Below are positions 25,375-33,255 of a DNA stretch of 64,000 nucleotides, piece by piece. Source of the DNA: Echinicola marina (GTDB lineage Bacteria > Bacteroidota > Bacteroidia > Cytophagales > Cyclobacteriaceae); assembly GCF_020463795.1 (NCBI RefSeq), contig NZ_CP080025.1, forward strand, positions 2,229,501 to 2,293,500. Direction: 5' to 3'. How positions within the stretch are numbered: the first letter of the stretch is position 1; every line of letters begins with the position of its first letter. The position numbers were made by a program, and so were the translations under genes. The notes under the pieces were generated by a model. It was not told the DNA's origin, searched no databases, and saw nothing but the letters and a program-made list of their open reading frames with translations.

Positions 25375-26703
25375 TCAGTACTTAGGCCTAGTGAAGAATA
25401 ATGTAACGGCACCTCCTAGCGCAGCGATGAGTGAAGCTAAAAGAATACTGATCTTTGCTACCTGGATCAATTGTTCGTTGTCATATGCCAGATTGGTAAT
25501 GAATAGAGACATTGTAAAGCCTACACCTGCCACCATTCCCATTCCGATAATATGCGGCCAACGCAAAGATGTATGTCGCTCTGAAATGCCTAGCATTTCT
25601 CCTAAGTAGGAAAACAGAGTGATCCCTAATACTTTGCCAAGGGCAAGTCCCAGTAGTATTCCAAGCCCGAGGGAGCTTGAGAGAACCTGTAAAATGCCAA
25701 TGTTGAGCTTGACACCTGCATTGGCAATGGCAAAAACAGGTATGATAAAAAAAGCATTGAAATCAACTAAAGCGTTTTCAAGTTTTAGGAGCGGAGGTCT
25801 CGAGTTTTCTGTATCCCTTTTGATCGCTTTTAATATTCTCCTTTGTTGGATGTCTTGTAAAGGGTCTTTGGTTTCTATTTCGGTTTGTTCGAGAGCTGCT
25901 ACATGGTGAGCTGTTCTGTCTTTTAATATCTTGCTATCCAATTTTGGCTTGACTGGAATTGTAATAGCAAAAAGGACTCCTGCAATGGTTGGGTGTATGC
26001 CTGAATTCAAAAAGCAAAACCATAGCACAATACCTCCAATGATGAACCAAAGTAGATTCTTGACACCTAGATAATTGATTAGCATGAGTACCAAGAATAT
26101 GCTCAATCCTGTGGCTAAGAACTGCCCATTTATTTGTTCAGTATAGAACAGGGCAATTACCAAAATAGCCCCCAGATCATCTGCAATAGCTAAAGCAATA
26201 AGAAACAATTTTAACTGTGATGGCACACGAGACCCAAGCAGGCCAATAATACCTAGAGAATAGGCTATATCGGTTGCCATGGGAATTCCCCACCCGTTGA
26301 TACTTTCTTGCTGCAGATTTAAAGCAGTGAAAATCAATGCTGGAAAGAGCATTCCTCCGAATGCAGCAAATAGTGGCATTGAAGCTTTCTTGAAGGAAGA
26401 CAGCTCTCCAACCAGTATTTCTCTTTTCAATTCCATGCCAGCTACAAGAAAGAAGATGGCCATTAATCCATCATTGATCCATTCCTCAATGGTGAGTCCA
26501 AAGCTAAAATGTTCTGAAAACTCAAATATAAATTCATCTGATAGGTAATGATGGTATGCCTCAGCCCATTGGGAGTTGCCTAGCAAAAGTGCTATGATTG
26601 TAGCTACAATTAGGCATAGCCCGCCTGTGGTTTCCCTGTCGAGAAATCTCTTTGCGGTTTGTTTAATATAGCCGTTATTGTTTTCAGCTACTGATGAATC
26701 CAT
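25375..26703 (-). CDS. nhaA: Na+/H+ antiporter NhaA
   Basis: 442 residues with about twelve membrane helices. Family signatures include DGLMAIFFLVAGMELKREI in the first half, ATDIAYSLGIIGLLG and ALAIADDLGAILVIALFY, the last holding the paired aspartates (Asp163 and Asp164 in E. coli NhaA) that carry ions. NhaA exports sodium in exchange for protons at the inner membrane. It overlaps the upstream SpoIIAA-like gene by 16 bases, so translation is coupled. It is cargo of the element and would add salt or pH tolerance. Confidence 0.95.
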   Translation of the reverse strand: MDSSVAENNNGYIKQTAKRFLDRETTGGLCLIVATIIALLLGNSQWAEAYHHYLSDEFIFEFSEHFSFGLTIEEWINDGLMAIFFLVAGMELKREILVGELSSFKKASMPLFAAFGGMLFPALIFTALNLQQESINGWGIPMATDIAYSLGIIGLLGSRVPSQLKLFLIALAIADDLGAILVIALFYTEQINGQFLATGLSIFLVLMLINYLGVKNLLWFIIGGIVLWFCFLNSGIHPTIAGVLFAITIPVKPKLDSKILKDRTAHHVAALEQTEIETKDPLQDIQQRRILKAIKRDTENSRPPLLKLENALVDFNAFFIIPVFAIANAGVKLNIGILQVLSSSLGLGILLGLALGKVLGITLFSYLGEMLGISERHTSLRWPHIIGMGMVAGVGFTMSLFITNLAYDNEQLIQVAKISILLASLIAALGGAVTLFFTRPKY

Positions 26704-27044
26704 TCTTTGGCTAAGGTTTGATTGTCATAGTCATAGTATCTGATTTCGGCATTGCAAAATGGTTTCAAAAAGGGGACAATCCATTCTTGCCATTTTCGGT
26801 TTACCACGATGGATATTTTCTCATAGTCCGCAGCATGCTGTATATCTATGTTTGAATTCAGCCACAGTCCCTGTGAGGCCCATCCGTCAGAATCTTCTAT
26901 TTCAAAATACCATCTTACTCTTTGATTGTTATTCAGGATGTTGTGAGCGATTGGGTGAATCTTTTCCATATCCTGTTGTGAAAGCTGGCTATCAGCTTTT
27001 GTAGCGATGATGTTACCATTTGTTAGTGAGAGAATTTGGAGCAT
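26688..27044 (-). CDS. SpoIIAA/STAS-like protein coupled to NhaA
   Basis: 118 residues from ATG 27044, chosen because family members begin with MLxIL; ATG 27080 would add 12 residues. The sequence follows the SpoIIAA-like pattern (PF11964): NIIATKADSQLSQQDMEKI, RWYFEIEDSDGWASQGLW, SIVVNRKWQEWIVPFLKPF, then EIRYYD. Such proteins have an anti-anti-sigma-like fold and are thought to bind membranes or partner proteins. The overlap with nhaA suggests it tunes the antiporter (inference). Confidence 0.75.
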   Translation of the reverse strand: MLQILSLTNGNIIATKADSQLSQQDMEKIHPIAHNILNNNQRVRWYFEIEDSDGWASQGLWLNSNIDIQHAADYEKISIVVNRKWQEWIVPFLKPFCNAEIRYYDYDNQTLAKEWIHQ

Positions 27045-27099
27045 AGCTAGGTGATTTGTTCTTATTTGAAAAATCTTCATTATTCAATTAAAGATGGGG

Positions 27100-28125
27100 C
27101 TAATGTACACTGCCACCAAAATTGTATTGGATCCCAGAAACCAAGGATAAAGTTTGCTTCATCTGGATTCCTGAGACATTTTGATAAGCGGGTAGTCCCA
27201 CTTCTATCGCCAGACGACAGTTTTTTAATTTACCAGAGGGGATATAAAAGTTTCCCCCTCCCCAGAAGGTGATATTTTCTCCACCAGTATTATTACTATT
27301 AGCAGCAGGTGACATCATAGGGTTTAGCTCACTATCAGAACCTGTAAAAGCTGAAGTCTTGGTGTAGGTGCTACGAAAAGAAAAACTAAGCCAACTATTA
27401 GTTTTTATGCTGCTCCATGCATTGATTGATATACTATTACCCAAACCATAGCCTTCTGAGTTTTCTCCATTTCTAAAAATAATTAATGGCTGAGCTCCCC
27501 ATGAAAAATTTGTGGATTGTCCCTGGTATGTAATGCCGATCCGGGGTTCCCATGTGCCACTTCCCAGTTGCATAGAATAGGGTAACTTCGTGTTTTCGGA
27601 GTAAGGAGTACTTCCTCGTTGTGAAATACTACCTGTAGGAATACTTATACCTGCATTAAGGTGAAGTGACTGACGTTTTGCATTTAAAAGTTTGATAAGT
27701 GTGAAGATGGAAATATCACTGAAACCAGAGGAAGAAGTATTGAATGCTTGTCCCATTCGGTTAACCAAGCTCATTTCCTGGTTTGTGTAGTTCAACATGG
27801 TCACTAGGGTAATTCTATCATGTACAGCGTACATAGCTCCGACCATATGCATGTTCATTGACATTTTTTGAGGAGCTACCATATAATCTTTGAGGATGAC
27901 GTCATCAGAAATAGTCTTATTCCCGGAGATATTTCCATTCATATTCATAGACATGAATCTGTATGAAAACATCCATTCTCCTTTAGAATGATAATGATCT
28001 CCCATGATTCCGATTGGAGCATGTCCGTCAGGTCTTTTGGATGACCAAAGCCCATTTTGTGCTAAGCCCTTATGTGTCCACATTATCGATGAACCTATTA
28101 TTAAAATGATTACTAGTTTATTCAT
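27100..28125 (-). CDS. putative outer-membrane transporter of the metal-resistance block
   Basis: 341 residues. A signal peptide (to about residue 22, GLAQ) is followed by a beta-barrel-like mature part with alternating aromatic strands. It contains HAPIGIMGDHYHSKGEWMFS and is rich in Met and His early on (MSMNMNGN, MSMNMHMVG). It resembles the Phenol_MetA_deg-type proteins annotated as transporters next to copper or silver efflux genes in Bacteroidota. Its neighbours are a CusA remnant and a Cys/His-rich protein, so a role in metal handling is likely (inference). Confidence 0.65.
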   Translation of the reverse strand: MNKLVIILIIGSSIMWTHKGLAQNGLWSSKRPDGHAPIGIMGDHYHSKGEWMFSYRFMSMNMNGNISGNKTISDDVILKDYMVAPQKMSMNMHMVGAMYAVHDRITLVTMLNYTNQEMSLVNRMGQAFNTSSSGFSDISIFTLIKLLNAKRQSLHLNAGISIPTGSISQRGSTPYSENTKLPYSMQLGSGTWEPRIGITYQGQSTNFSWGAQPLIIFRNGENSEGYGLGNSISINAWSSIKTNSWLSFSFRSTYTKTSAFTGSDSELNPMMSPAANSNNTGGENITFWGGGNFYIPSGKLKNCRLAIEVGLPAYQNVSGIQMKQTLSLVSGIQYNFGGSVH

Positions 28126-28154
28126 TGCTTTATTTTAATCGTTTCATGGTTATA

Positions 28155-28320
28155 CTATTTGTTCTCTGGGTTAGCCTTATCCTTAAAGGCAAGCAGTCTG
28201 AGGGCATTAAACACTACCAGTAGGGTTGATCCTTCATGTACCATTACCGCAGGGCCTATGGTGGCAATTCCTGAAATGGTCAGTGGAATGAGCAAAGCGA
28301 CAATGCCAAGGCTTACCCAT
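28155..28320 (-). pseudogene. C-terminal remnant of a heavy-metal P-type ATPase
   Basis: In the frame ending at the TAG at 28155-28157, the minus strand encodes about 54 residues containing VSLGIVALLIPLTISGI, ATIGPAVMVHEGSTLLV and VFNALRLLAF. This matches the last membrane helices and the invariant tail of copper-type P1B ATPases. Everything upstream, including the CPC, DKTGT and ATP-binding parts, is gone. It is joined directly, out of frame, to the 5' end of a cusA gene, so it is a deletion scar. Confidence 0.75.
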
Positions 28321-28536
28321 GGCCAGCTCTACCGGATAGGTTACAAATTGCTCTATATCTTCGGTAGCCAGATTTTGGGACACGGTCATCACTTGCACCT
28401 GATTATTTGTAATGTCCGGAACGGATCCCAGGTTGACCGTGGACATGGAGTAGATACCTATCCCAATGAGGGCCAGCGTCAGCAAGCCCACTATGAATTT
28501 ATTCTTTATTGAAAAAGAAATGATTTTATTGATCAT
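28315..28536 (-). pseudogene. N-terminal remnant of CusA/CzcA-type RND efflux pump
   Basis: Starts MINKIISFSIKNKFIVGLL, then VPDITNNQVQVMT and EDIEQFVTYPVELAMG, the first 70 or so residues of the CusA/CzcA heavy-metal RND permease, normally about 1000 or more residues. After VELAMG the frame runs into unrelated sequence (the P-type ATPase tail read in another frame) and stops at 28234. The protein is certainly non-functional as a pump. It indicates loss of several kilobases between cusA and a downstream ATPase gene. Confidence 0.85.
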
Positions 28537-28549
28537 ACCATTTATTAAA

Positions 28550-28723
28550 TTATTTCACATGGACAGAGAAGAAGTGATGAACACGAGCCACCATCGCTAC
28601 GAGCAGAATGAGGCAGAACAGCACAATGAAAAACCACTTGATTGCCCATTTGACGGTGATCTTTCTTTTTCTTCTCTTCCTTTTTTTCTTTTCGTTTTTA
28701 TTGGATTTTTTCAAAATTTTCAA
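28550..28723 (-). CDS. small lysine-rich single-helix membrane protein (possible)
   Basis: About 57 residues if translation begins at the TTG at 28723; no ATG is available in this frame. The N-terminal half is strongly basic (KKSNKNEKKKRKRRKRK), followed by one transmembrane helix (WFFIVLFCLILLVAMV) and a short HH-containing tail. It ends 14 bases before the cusA remnant starts, so it would be the first gene of the old efflux operon. Start and reality are uncertain. Confidence 0.4.
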   Translation of the reverse strand: MKILKKSNKNEKKKRKRRKRKITVKWAIKWFFIVLFCLILLVAMVARVHHFFSVHVK

Positions 28724-28860
28724 TGTTTCACTGAAACCAATGAAAAGGTGACCTTAAGGGATTAAGGCAAAAGAGAAGGGGGTTATAGGTTGAAAAATAC
28801 CTTTTAGGCCAATGCATACAACATTGTCAAATAGGCATACTGAACCCTACAACCTTTAAA

Positions 28861-29181
28861 TTATGTCCTTGGGGGTTTGAGAAAATCAAAGATTTCTATA
28901 CTGTTGAAATCCTGGTGAAAAAATTGGTGAAGTACAGGTAGCTTTTTAAAATCTGTGAAGGCTATACCTGCAGTTGAAATAAAATGCATATGGCAACAAT
29001 GACATACACAAAGAGGAGAACAGCCGTCGTTAGTATCAGAGTGATTTTGACTATGGCCATTTTGATTTGAATCTACAACTATCACGGTCTGTCCCTCGCT
29101 ATTTATAGGGACAGTATCAGCGCATGCTATCCCGGTTAAGGCTATAAAATAAAAACTTAATATGTAGCATGCGATTTTCAT
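28861..29181 (-). CDS. DUF6660-like Cys/His-rich exported protein
   Basis: 106 residues from ATG 29181, chosen because it starts the signal peptide MKIACYILSFYFIALTG; an ATG at 29190 is three codons upstream. The mature part has a striking CSPLCVCHCCHMHF cluster after a His/Asn-rich stretch. This pattern occurs in small exported proteins beside copper and silver efflux genes in Bacteroidota (DUF6660). A metal-binding role is likely. A minus-strand -7-like box (TAACTTTG, 29222-29229) lies about 41 bases upstream. Confidence 0.65.
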   Translation of the reverse strand: MKIACYILSFYFIALTGIACADTVPINSEGQTVIVVDSNQNGHSQNHSDTNDGCSPLCVCHCCHMHFISTAGIAFTDFKKLPVLHQFFHQDFNSIEIFDFLKPPRT

Positions 29182-29504
29182 TGTATGCAAATATACGAAA
29201 TTGACAAGTGCAATGGCATTGCAAAGTTACACTACTTAGTTTTTCATTCTGCTGGGGGCTACATTCACAACGACAAATCACAAATTAATAATCGTACTTA
29301 GTGCTTTACCTTAGACAATTGGATTTTATAACGATAATAATGAAGGTTGATGAATACCAAGAAGCATGTAGTGTGGTTCTATTATATCATGAGCGCCATA
29401 GATTGATTTGGTGGCTAATAGATTTTTATATAACTAAAAATATACATGGCATATTATTATTGTTATTGACGAATATATATTCATCAATAACAAGATCATA
29501 ATGG

Positions 29505-29535
29505 TTTCTGCTTCCGGGAAGAAAAATCTATCTTT
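29505..29535 (+). promoter_or_regulatory. promoter driving the structured RNA / small-ORF region
   Basis: TTTC (29505-29508), 19 bases, then TATCTTTG (29528-29535). This differs from the Bacteroidota consensus TTTG-N19-TAnnTTTG at one base. Transcription would start near 29540 and run into the long hairpin at 29574-29681. The preceding interval 29191-29504 contains no gene I can support. Confidence 0.65.
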
Positions 29536-29573
29536 GCACAAAGATATTCTTGAAGCGTTTTTGCTTTGAGTCC

Positions 29574-29681
29574 GGCACTGAAACTTAGGAACTTTCATTA
29601 ACAGCAGGACAACAAGTGAAGAACGCTCATGCTACGGCGTGGGCGCACTTATTGTTGTTGGGTTTCCTAAGACCTCAGTGC
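29574..29681 (+). ncRNA. candidate structured RNA or leader with a cUACGg tetraloop
   Basis: A long hairpin can be drawn by hand. The outer stem is GCACTGA (29575-29581) with TCAGTGC (29675-29681). Next, CTTAGGAA (29584-29591) pairs with TTCCTAAG (29664-29671). A further stem joins AGTG (29615-29618) and CACT (29646-29649) with AACA/TGTT pairs beside it. The apical 8-bp stem GCTCATGC (29625-29632) and GCGTGGGC (29637-29644) is closed by TACG. The C-UACG-G loop is one of the most stable RNA tetraloops. A U8 run follows at 29701-29708. A promoter sits just upstream and a 69-codon ORF 60 bases downstream, so this could be a small RNA or a 5' regulatory leader. Confidence 0.6.
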
Positions 29682-29740
29682 TGTAAGTTGCTGCCTGCGC
29701 TTTTTTTTCAGGCGGTATATAAAACTAAAACAGCATTGGT

Positions 29741-29950
29741 ATGAAAAAGACCGCCAGTTATTTTCCGGGATTTCAGTATTCTGCTTCTGAACTGCTCAAA
29801 TATATTACCGCAACAAAGGATTATACCTTGATGCTAAAATCTGGAGAGTTCGTTAAATTCACTCCCGTTGATGACTTCTTGTTTGAACAGTGGCTACTTG
29901 CAAACAATATCCAAAATATCAGAAAAGAAGAAGGCTGGATAAGTGAATAA
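29741..29950 (+). CDS. small protein of unknown function
   Basis: 69 residues: MKKTASYFPGFQYSASELLK at the start, KSGEFVKFTPVDDFLFEQWL in the middle, and a polar end. It is soluble, without signal or membrane helix. It lies downstream of the structured RNA and promoter at 29505-29681 and converges with the next gene (14 bases apart). I do not recognise a family; similar short proteins occur at this place in Bacteroidota elements. Reality is supported by the promoter and by separate codon-like composition. Confidence 0.55.
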   Translation: MKKTASYFPGFQYSASELLKYITATKDYTLMLKSGEFVKFTPVDDFLFEQWLLANNIQNIRKEEGWISE

Positions 29951-29963
29951 CCAGCCTTAACAA

Positions 29964-30254
29964 TTACTTCCCTTTCCCCAGCCCATTCAGTTTTTCACTT
30001 AACTCAATAAGCCCGGATTTTTCAAGATATTGGTCCGCAATAGTCTTCAATTCTTCCAGACTTTCTTCAGGCACACTGGATAAAAGTCCTTCACTTTTCT
30101 CGTCATCCTTCAAAGCCAATCCACGTTCTATCACATGGGTCAGTAAAAGGACATTTTTACGTGAGATCCTTAAATCAATCTTCACTGTGTCATTCATGCC
30201 AGGGATACTGAGAATCGTATCATAAACCTTGGCCACATCATTTGTCGTCAACAT
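29964..30254 (-). CDS. small element protein of unknown function
   Basis: 96 residues from ATG 30254 (a GTG at 30260 is in frame). The protein is helical and charged, with DVAKVYDTILSIPGMNDTVK, then LRISRKNVLLLTHVIERGLAL, and a Leu/Glu/Lys-rich C-terminal half. No membrane segment. It is transcribed away from the primase gene, sharing the 158-base spacer. Function unknown. Confidence 0.55.
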   Translation of the reverse strand: MLTTNDVAKVYDTILSIPGMNDTVKIDLRISRKNVLLLTHVIERGLALKDDEKSEGLLSSVPEESLEELKTIADQYLEKSGLIELSEKLNGLGKGK

Positions 30255-30412
30255 AATCACACGTTTTAAATTCGAACATATTCTTTAGTACAAAAGTAAT
30301 CAGTACACTCCTGATCATCCACATCATAATATGGTGGGGATAGACAAATGCCCTACCACTTGTTTAACTTTACTTCCAGTGAACTGAATAGTGAAGTTGA
30401 AAATGTGTAGTT

Positions 30413-31312
30413 ATGGATTTCAGGAAACAAAGGCTTTCCATTGCGGAAGCCAAAGAAATGGACATGGTTCATTACCTGTCCTCATTAGGCCATGAAGCCT
30501 CAAAGATCAGGAACAATGACTATTGGTATGTTTCTCCCTTACGGCAGGAACATACACCTTCTTTTAAAGTCAACCGAAGACTGAACCGGTGGTACGATCA
30601 TGGGATTGGGAAAGGCGGTAATATAGTGGATTTTGGTATCGAATATTTCCGTTGCTCAGTCGGGGAATTTCTTAACAAATTGAATGGCGATTTATCCCTT
30701 CATAAGCCATTTGAAAACCTTTCCAAAACCGAAAATGAATCGGAACATAAAATTAAAATTTTGAATAACTTTGAACTCAGTTCGTATGCCCTGATCCGTT
30801 ACTTGGAACAACGGAAAATCCCAATTGAAATAGCAGCTAAATATTGCCGTGAAGTTCGGTACGAATTAAATGCAAAAACCTATTACGGGATTGGGTTTAA
30901 AAATGATTCCAGCGGATTTGAAATACGCAATCCTTACTTCAAGGCAAGCAGTTCGCCAAAGGACATCACTACTATCAAAAATGGTTCTGATGAGGTGGCT
31001 GTGTTCGAAGGGTTTATGGATTTTCTTTCGTTCAAAAGTATTGAGAAAAATGAGGTGCATAGCGCTTCCGATTTTACGATTTTAAATTCCCTTTCCCTGT
31101 TCGAAAAAGCCCGTCCTTTTTTGGAATCACATCAGACCACACGCCTCTATCTGGACAATGATGCCACTGGACAAAAAGTTACCCAACAGGCATTGTCGCT
31201 AAGTGATAAGTATGTGGATGAAAGCAGGCTTTATCAAAATCATAAAGACCTTAATGATTGGGCTGTGCATTCCGCAAAGCAGCAAAGCAAACGTTTAGGC
31301 AACAGACTGTAA
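30413..31312 (+). CDS. TOPRIM-domain primase-like protein
   Basis: 299 residues. The N-terminal region (YWYVSPLRQEHTPSFKVNR, then WYDHGIGKGGNIVDFG) has the layout of the DnaG zinc-binding domain but lacks the cysteines. The C-terminal TOPRIM fold has EVAVFEGFMDFLSF (catalytic Glu) near residue 198 and LYLDNDATGQ (DxD-like Asp pair) near 246. Toprim primases of this type are standard in Bacteroidetes mobilizable and conjugative elements, where they probably prime the transferred strand. It heads the plus-strand mobilization group. Confidence 0.85.
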   Translation: MDFRKQRLSIAEAKEMDMVHYLSSLGHEASKIRNNDYWYVSPLRQEHTPSFKVNRRLNRWYDHGIGKGGNIVDFGIEYFRCSVGEFLNKLNGDLSLHKPFENLSKTENESEHKIKILNNFELSSYALIRYLEQRKIPIEIAAKYCREVRYELNAKTYYGIGFKNDSSGFEIRNPYFKASSSPKDITTIKNGSDEVAVFEGFMDFLSFKSIEKNEVHSASDFTILNSLSLFEKARPFLESHQTTRLYLDNDATGQKVTQQALSLSDKYVDESRLYQNHKDLNDWAVHSAKQQSKRLGNRL

Positions 31313-31449
31313 AAGTACTGCTCTTGGCAAGGTAAGGATTGACCTCACTCCCCTCTGTTTACCGATTTGCTAAAAACGCTTAAAAGTGAATGATAAACCA
31401 CTGGGAGATATTGATAAAAACTGTGAGTTTGCCACGTTCCTGCAAACGG

Positions 31450-31483
31450 CAAGATGAACGGTTGTTAAACAACCGACATCTTG
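31450..31483 (+). other. candidate oriT hairpin
   Basis: CAAGATG (31450-31456) pairs with CATCTTG (31477-31483), and inside it CGGTTGT (31459-31465) pairs with ACAACCG (31469-31475) around a three-base loop, giving 14 paired bases. It lies in the 249-base non-coding gap directly upstream of the MobC-like and relaxase genes, the usual position of an origin of transfer. Downstream sequence ACTCGTGGGCAGGGCG (about 31499-31514) could hold the nick site. No T-run follows, so it is not a terminator. Confidence 0.5.
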
Positions 31484-31561
31484 CTGCCTATCACTCGGAA
31501 CTCGTGGGCAGGGCGTATTGAATGAATTTTTGAGTTTGATAACGTGATAAAGGATAATGAG

Positions 31562-31951
31562 ATGGAAGGAAAAAGATCAAACAGGACACGCATCATCGGG
31601 CTACGGTTAACGCCCGGAGAGTACGCAAAGATCGAAAAGAAATGGCAGGCCAGCACCTGCCGAAAGCTAAGCGAATATGTTCGCCATAGCCTCTTTGAAA
31701 AGCCAATTGTAACCACTTATCGCAACCAATCTGCCGATGACTTTATGGCAGAGATGGCCAGGTTACGACAGGAACTCAACCATGTAGGCAACAACTTTAA
31801 TCAAGCCGTAAAAAAGCTGCATACACTTGATGGGATTGCGGAATTTAAACGCTGGTTGATCGCCTACGAAGTTGAAAAAAAGACCCTGTTCAATAAGGTG
31901 GATGAGATCAAAAAACACATTCAAAAAATGGCTGAAAAATGGTTGCAGTAA
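31562..31951 (+). CDS. MobC-like relaxosome accessory protein
   Basis: 129 residues from ATG 31562; an in-frame GTG at 31544 would add six. The N-terminal ribbon-helix-helix-like part (RTRIIGLRLTPGEYAKIEKK) is followed by the family signature RLRQELNHVGNNFNQAVKKL (PF05713, MobC). MobC-type proteins bind oriT and help the relaxase to open the DNA. The 3' end overlaps the relaxase gene by 13 bases, so the two are coupled. Confidence 0.88.
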   Translation: MEGKRSNRTRIIGLRLTPGEYAKIEKKWQASTCRKLSEYVRHSLFEKPIVTTYRNQSADDFMAEMARLRQELNHVGNNFNQAVKKLHTLDGIAEFKRWLIAYEVEKKTLFNKVDEIKKHIQKMAEKWLQ

Positions 31952-33243
31952 TCAAAACGGGGCACTCCATTCACCGCATTTTGAACTATAATGAGAACAA
32001 AGTGAAGCAGGGAGTCGCCAAGTGTATCGGGGCAGGAAATTACCCGGTTGATCCGGACAAAATGAGCTTTACCATGAAGCTGAACCGCTTCCTGAAACAG
32101 ATGGAATTAAACGAAAAAACAAAGCGGAACAGCGTACATATTTCGCTCAATTTTGATGTTTCCGAAAACCATTTATCAAAAGAAAAACTGCTTGAAATTG
32201 CGGACAGTTACCTAGATAAAATTGGCTTTGGCCGACAACCCTATTTGGTTTATCAACACCATGATGCGGGACACCCCCACATTCATCTGGTGACCACCAA
32301 TATCGAAGCCGATGGCAAACGGATTGACCTGCATCATTTGGGTATCCGCAAGTCGGAACCAGCCCGCAAAACACTGGAAAAAGAGTTTGGTTTGGTAGAA
32401 GCCGAAGCCCAGAAGAAAGATGAAAATTATAAGCTAAAACCCATAGCTGTTAGCAAAGCCATGTATGGTAAATCACAGACCAAAATGGCTATTCAAAATA
32501 TTTTGGAAAATGTATTGACTCCTTATAAATATACCAGCCTTCCGGAACTGAATGCCATACTTAACCAGTACAATGTAAAGGCGGAAAGAGGAACAGAAAA
32601 TTCCAAAGTTTACCAGACCGGAGGACTTATTTATCGGGTGCTGGATGCCGATGGAAACCCTGTAGGCGTGCCCATCAAAGCTAGCCTCTTTTACAACAAG
32701 CCAACACTGAAATTCCTGGAGCAGAAATTCAAAGAAAATGCCGCTAAACGAATGCCTTTCAGAAGCCGGGTTAAAAATGCCGTGGACAAGGAATTGTTGT
32801 CAAAAAAGATATCGTTGCAGGAACTAATAAATGCATTGGAAAAGCAAGGCATTCATGTGGTGTTGAGACAAAATGCAAACGGAATCCTGTATGGGATCAC
32901 CTATGTTGACCACCAAACCAAATGCGTCTTTAATGGAAGTGCTTTGGGCAAAGCATACAGTGCCAAGGCTATTCAGGAAAGATGCCTGCCGGAAGGTGTT
33001 CCAGGACAGGATTTGCTGGCGCATCCCGACCTGAAACAAAAGATTGGGTTACAGCCACAGGCTACTGCTGCGGCAGAAACCAAAGGAACTGATAAAGACT
33101 TTCAGCCCGCTACGAGGTCAACAGGAAAAGAAAACCTGCTGGAGGTTTTGACACAGGCTGAAAGTACACTGGACTACTTGCCTCACCAGCTTAAAAAGAA
33201 ACGGAAAAAGAAAAAAAGAAAGAACCTGAATAATAACCAGTAA
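31939..33243 (+). CDS. relaxase (MobA/VirD2 family)
   Basis: 434 residues. The N-terminal motif HSIHRILNYNENKVKQG carries the probable catalytic Tyr, and motif III is HHDAGHPHIHLVTTN near residue 110, the HxxxHxH metal-binding triad of the Relaxase family (PF03432). The C-terminal half (YKYTSLPELNAILNQYNV, SLQELINALEKQGI) is accessory, and the end is very Lys-rich. It nicks oriT and pilots the strand into the recipient. It is full length and lies between the MobC-like and coupling-protein genes. Confidence 0.93.
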   Translation: MVAVIKTGHSIHRILNYNENKVKQGVAKCIGAGNYPVDPDKMSFTMKLNRFLKQMELNEKTKRNSVHISLNFDVSENHLSKEKLLEIADSYLDKIGFGRQPYLVYQHHDAGHPHIHLVTTNIEADGKRIDLHHLGIRKSEPARKTLEKEFGLVEAEAQKKDENYKLKPIAVSKAMYGKSQTKMAIQNILENVLTPYKYTSLPELNAILNQYNVKAERGTENSKVYQTGGLIYRVLDADGNPVGVPIKASLFYNKPTLKFLEQKFKENAAKRMPFRSRVKNAVDKELLSKKISLQELINALEKQGIHVVLRQNANGILYGITYVDHQTKCVFNGSALGKAYSAKAIQERCLPEGVPGQDLLAHPDLKQKIGLQPQATAAAETKGTDKDFQPATRSTGKENLLEVLTQAESTLDYLPHQLKKKRKKKKRKNLNNNQ

Positions 33244-33255
33244 CATTTAAAAGCT

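Noticed and set aside
28159-28512. Plus-strand protein of 117 residues
   Set aside because: It is the antisense shadow of the cusA and P-type ATPase remnants, which match known families on the minus strand.
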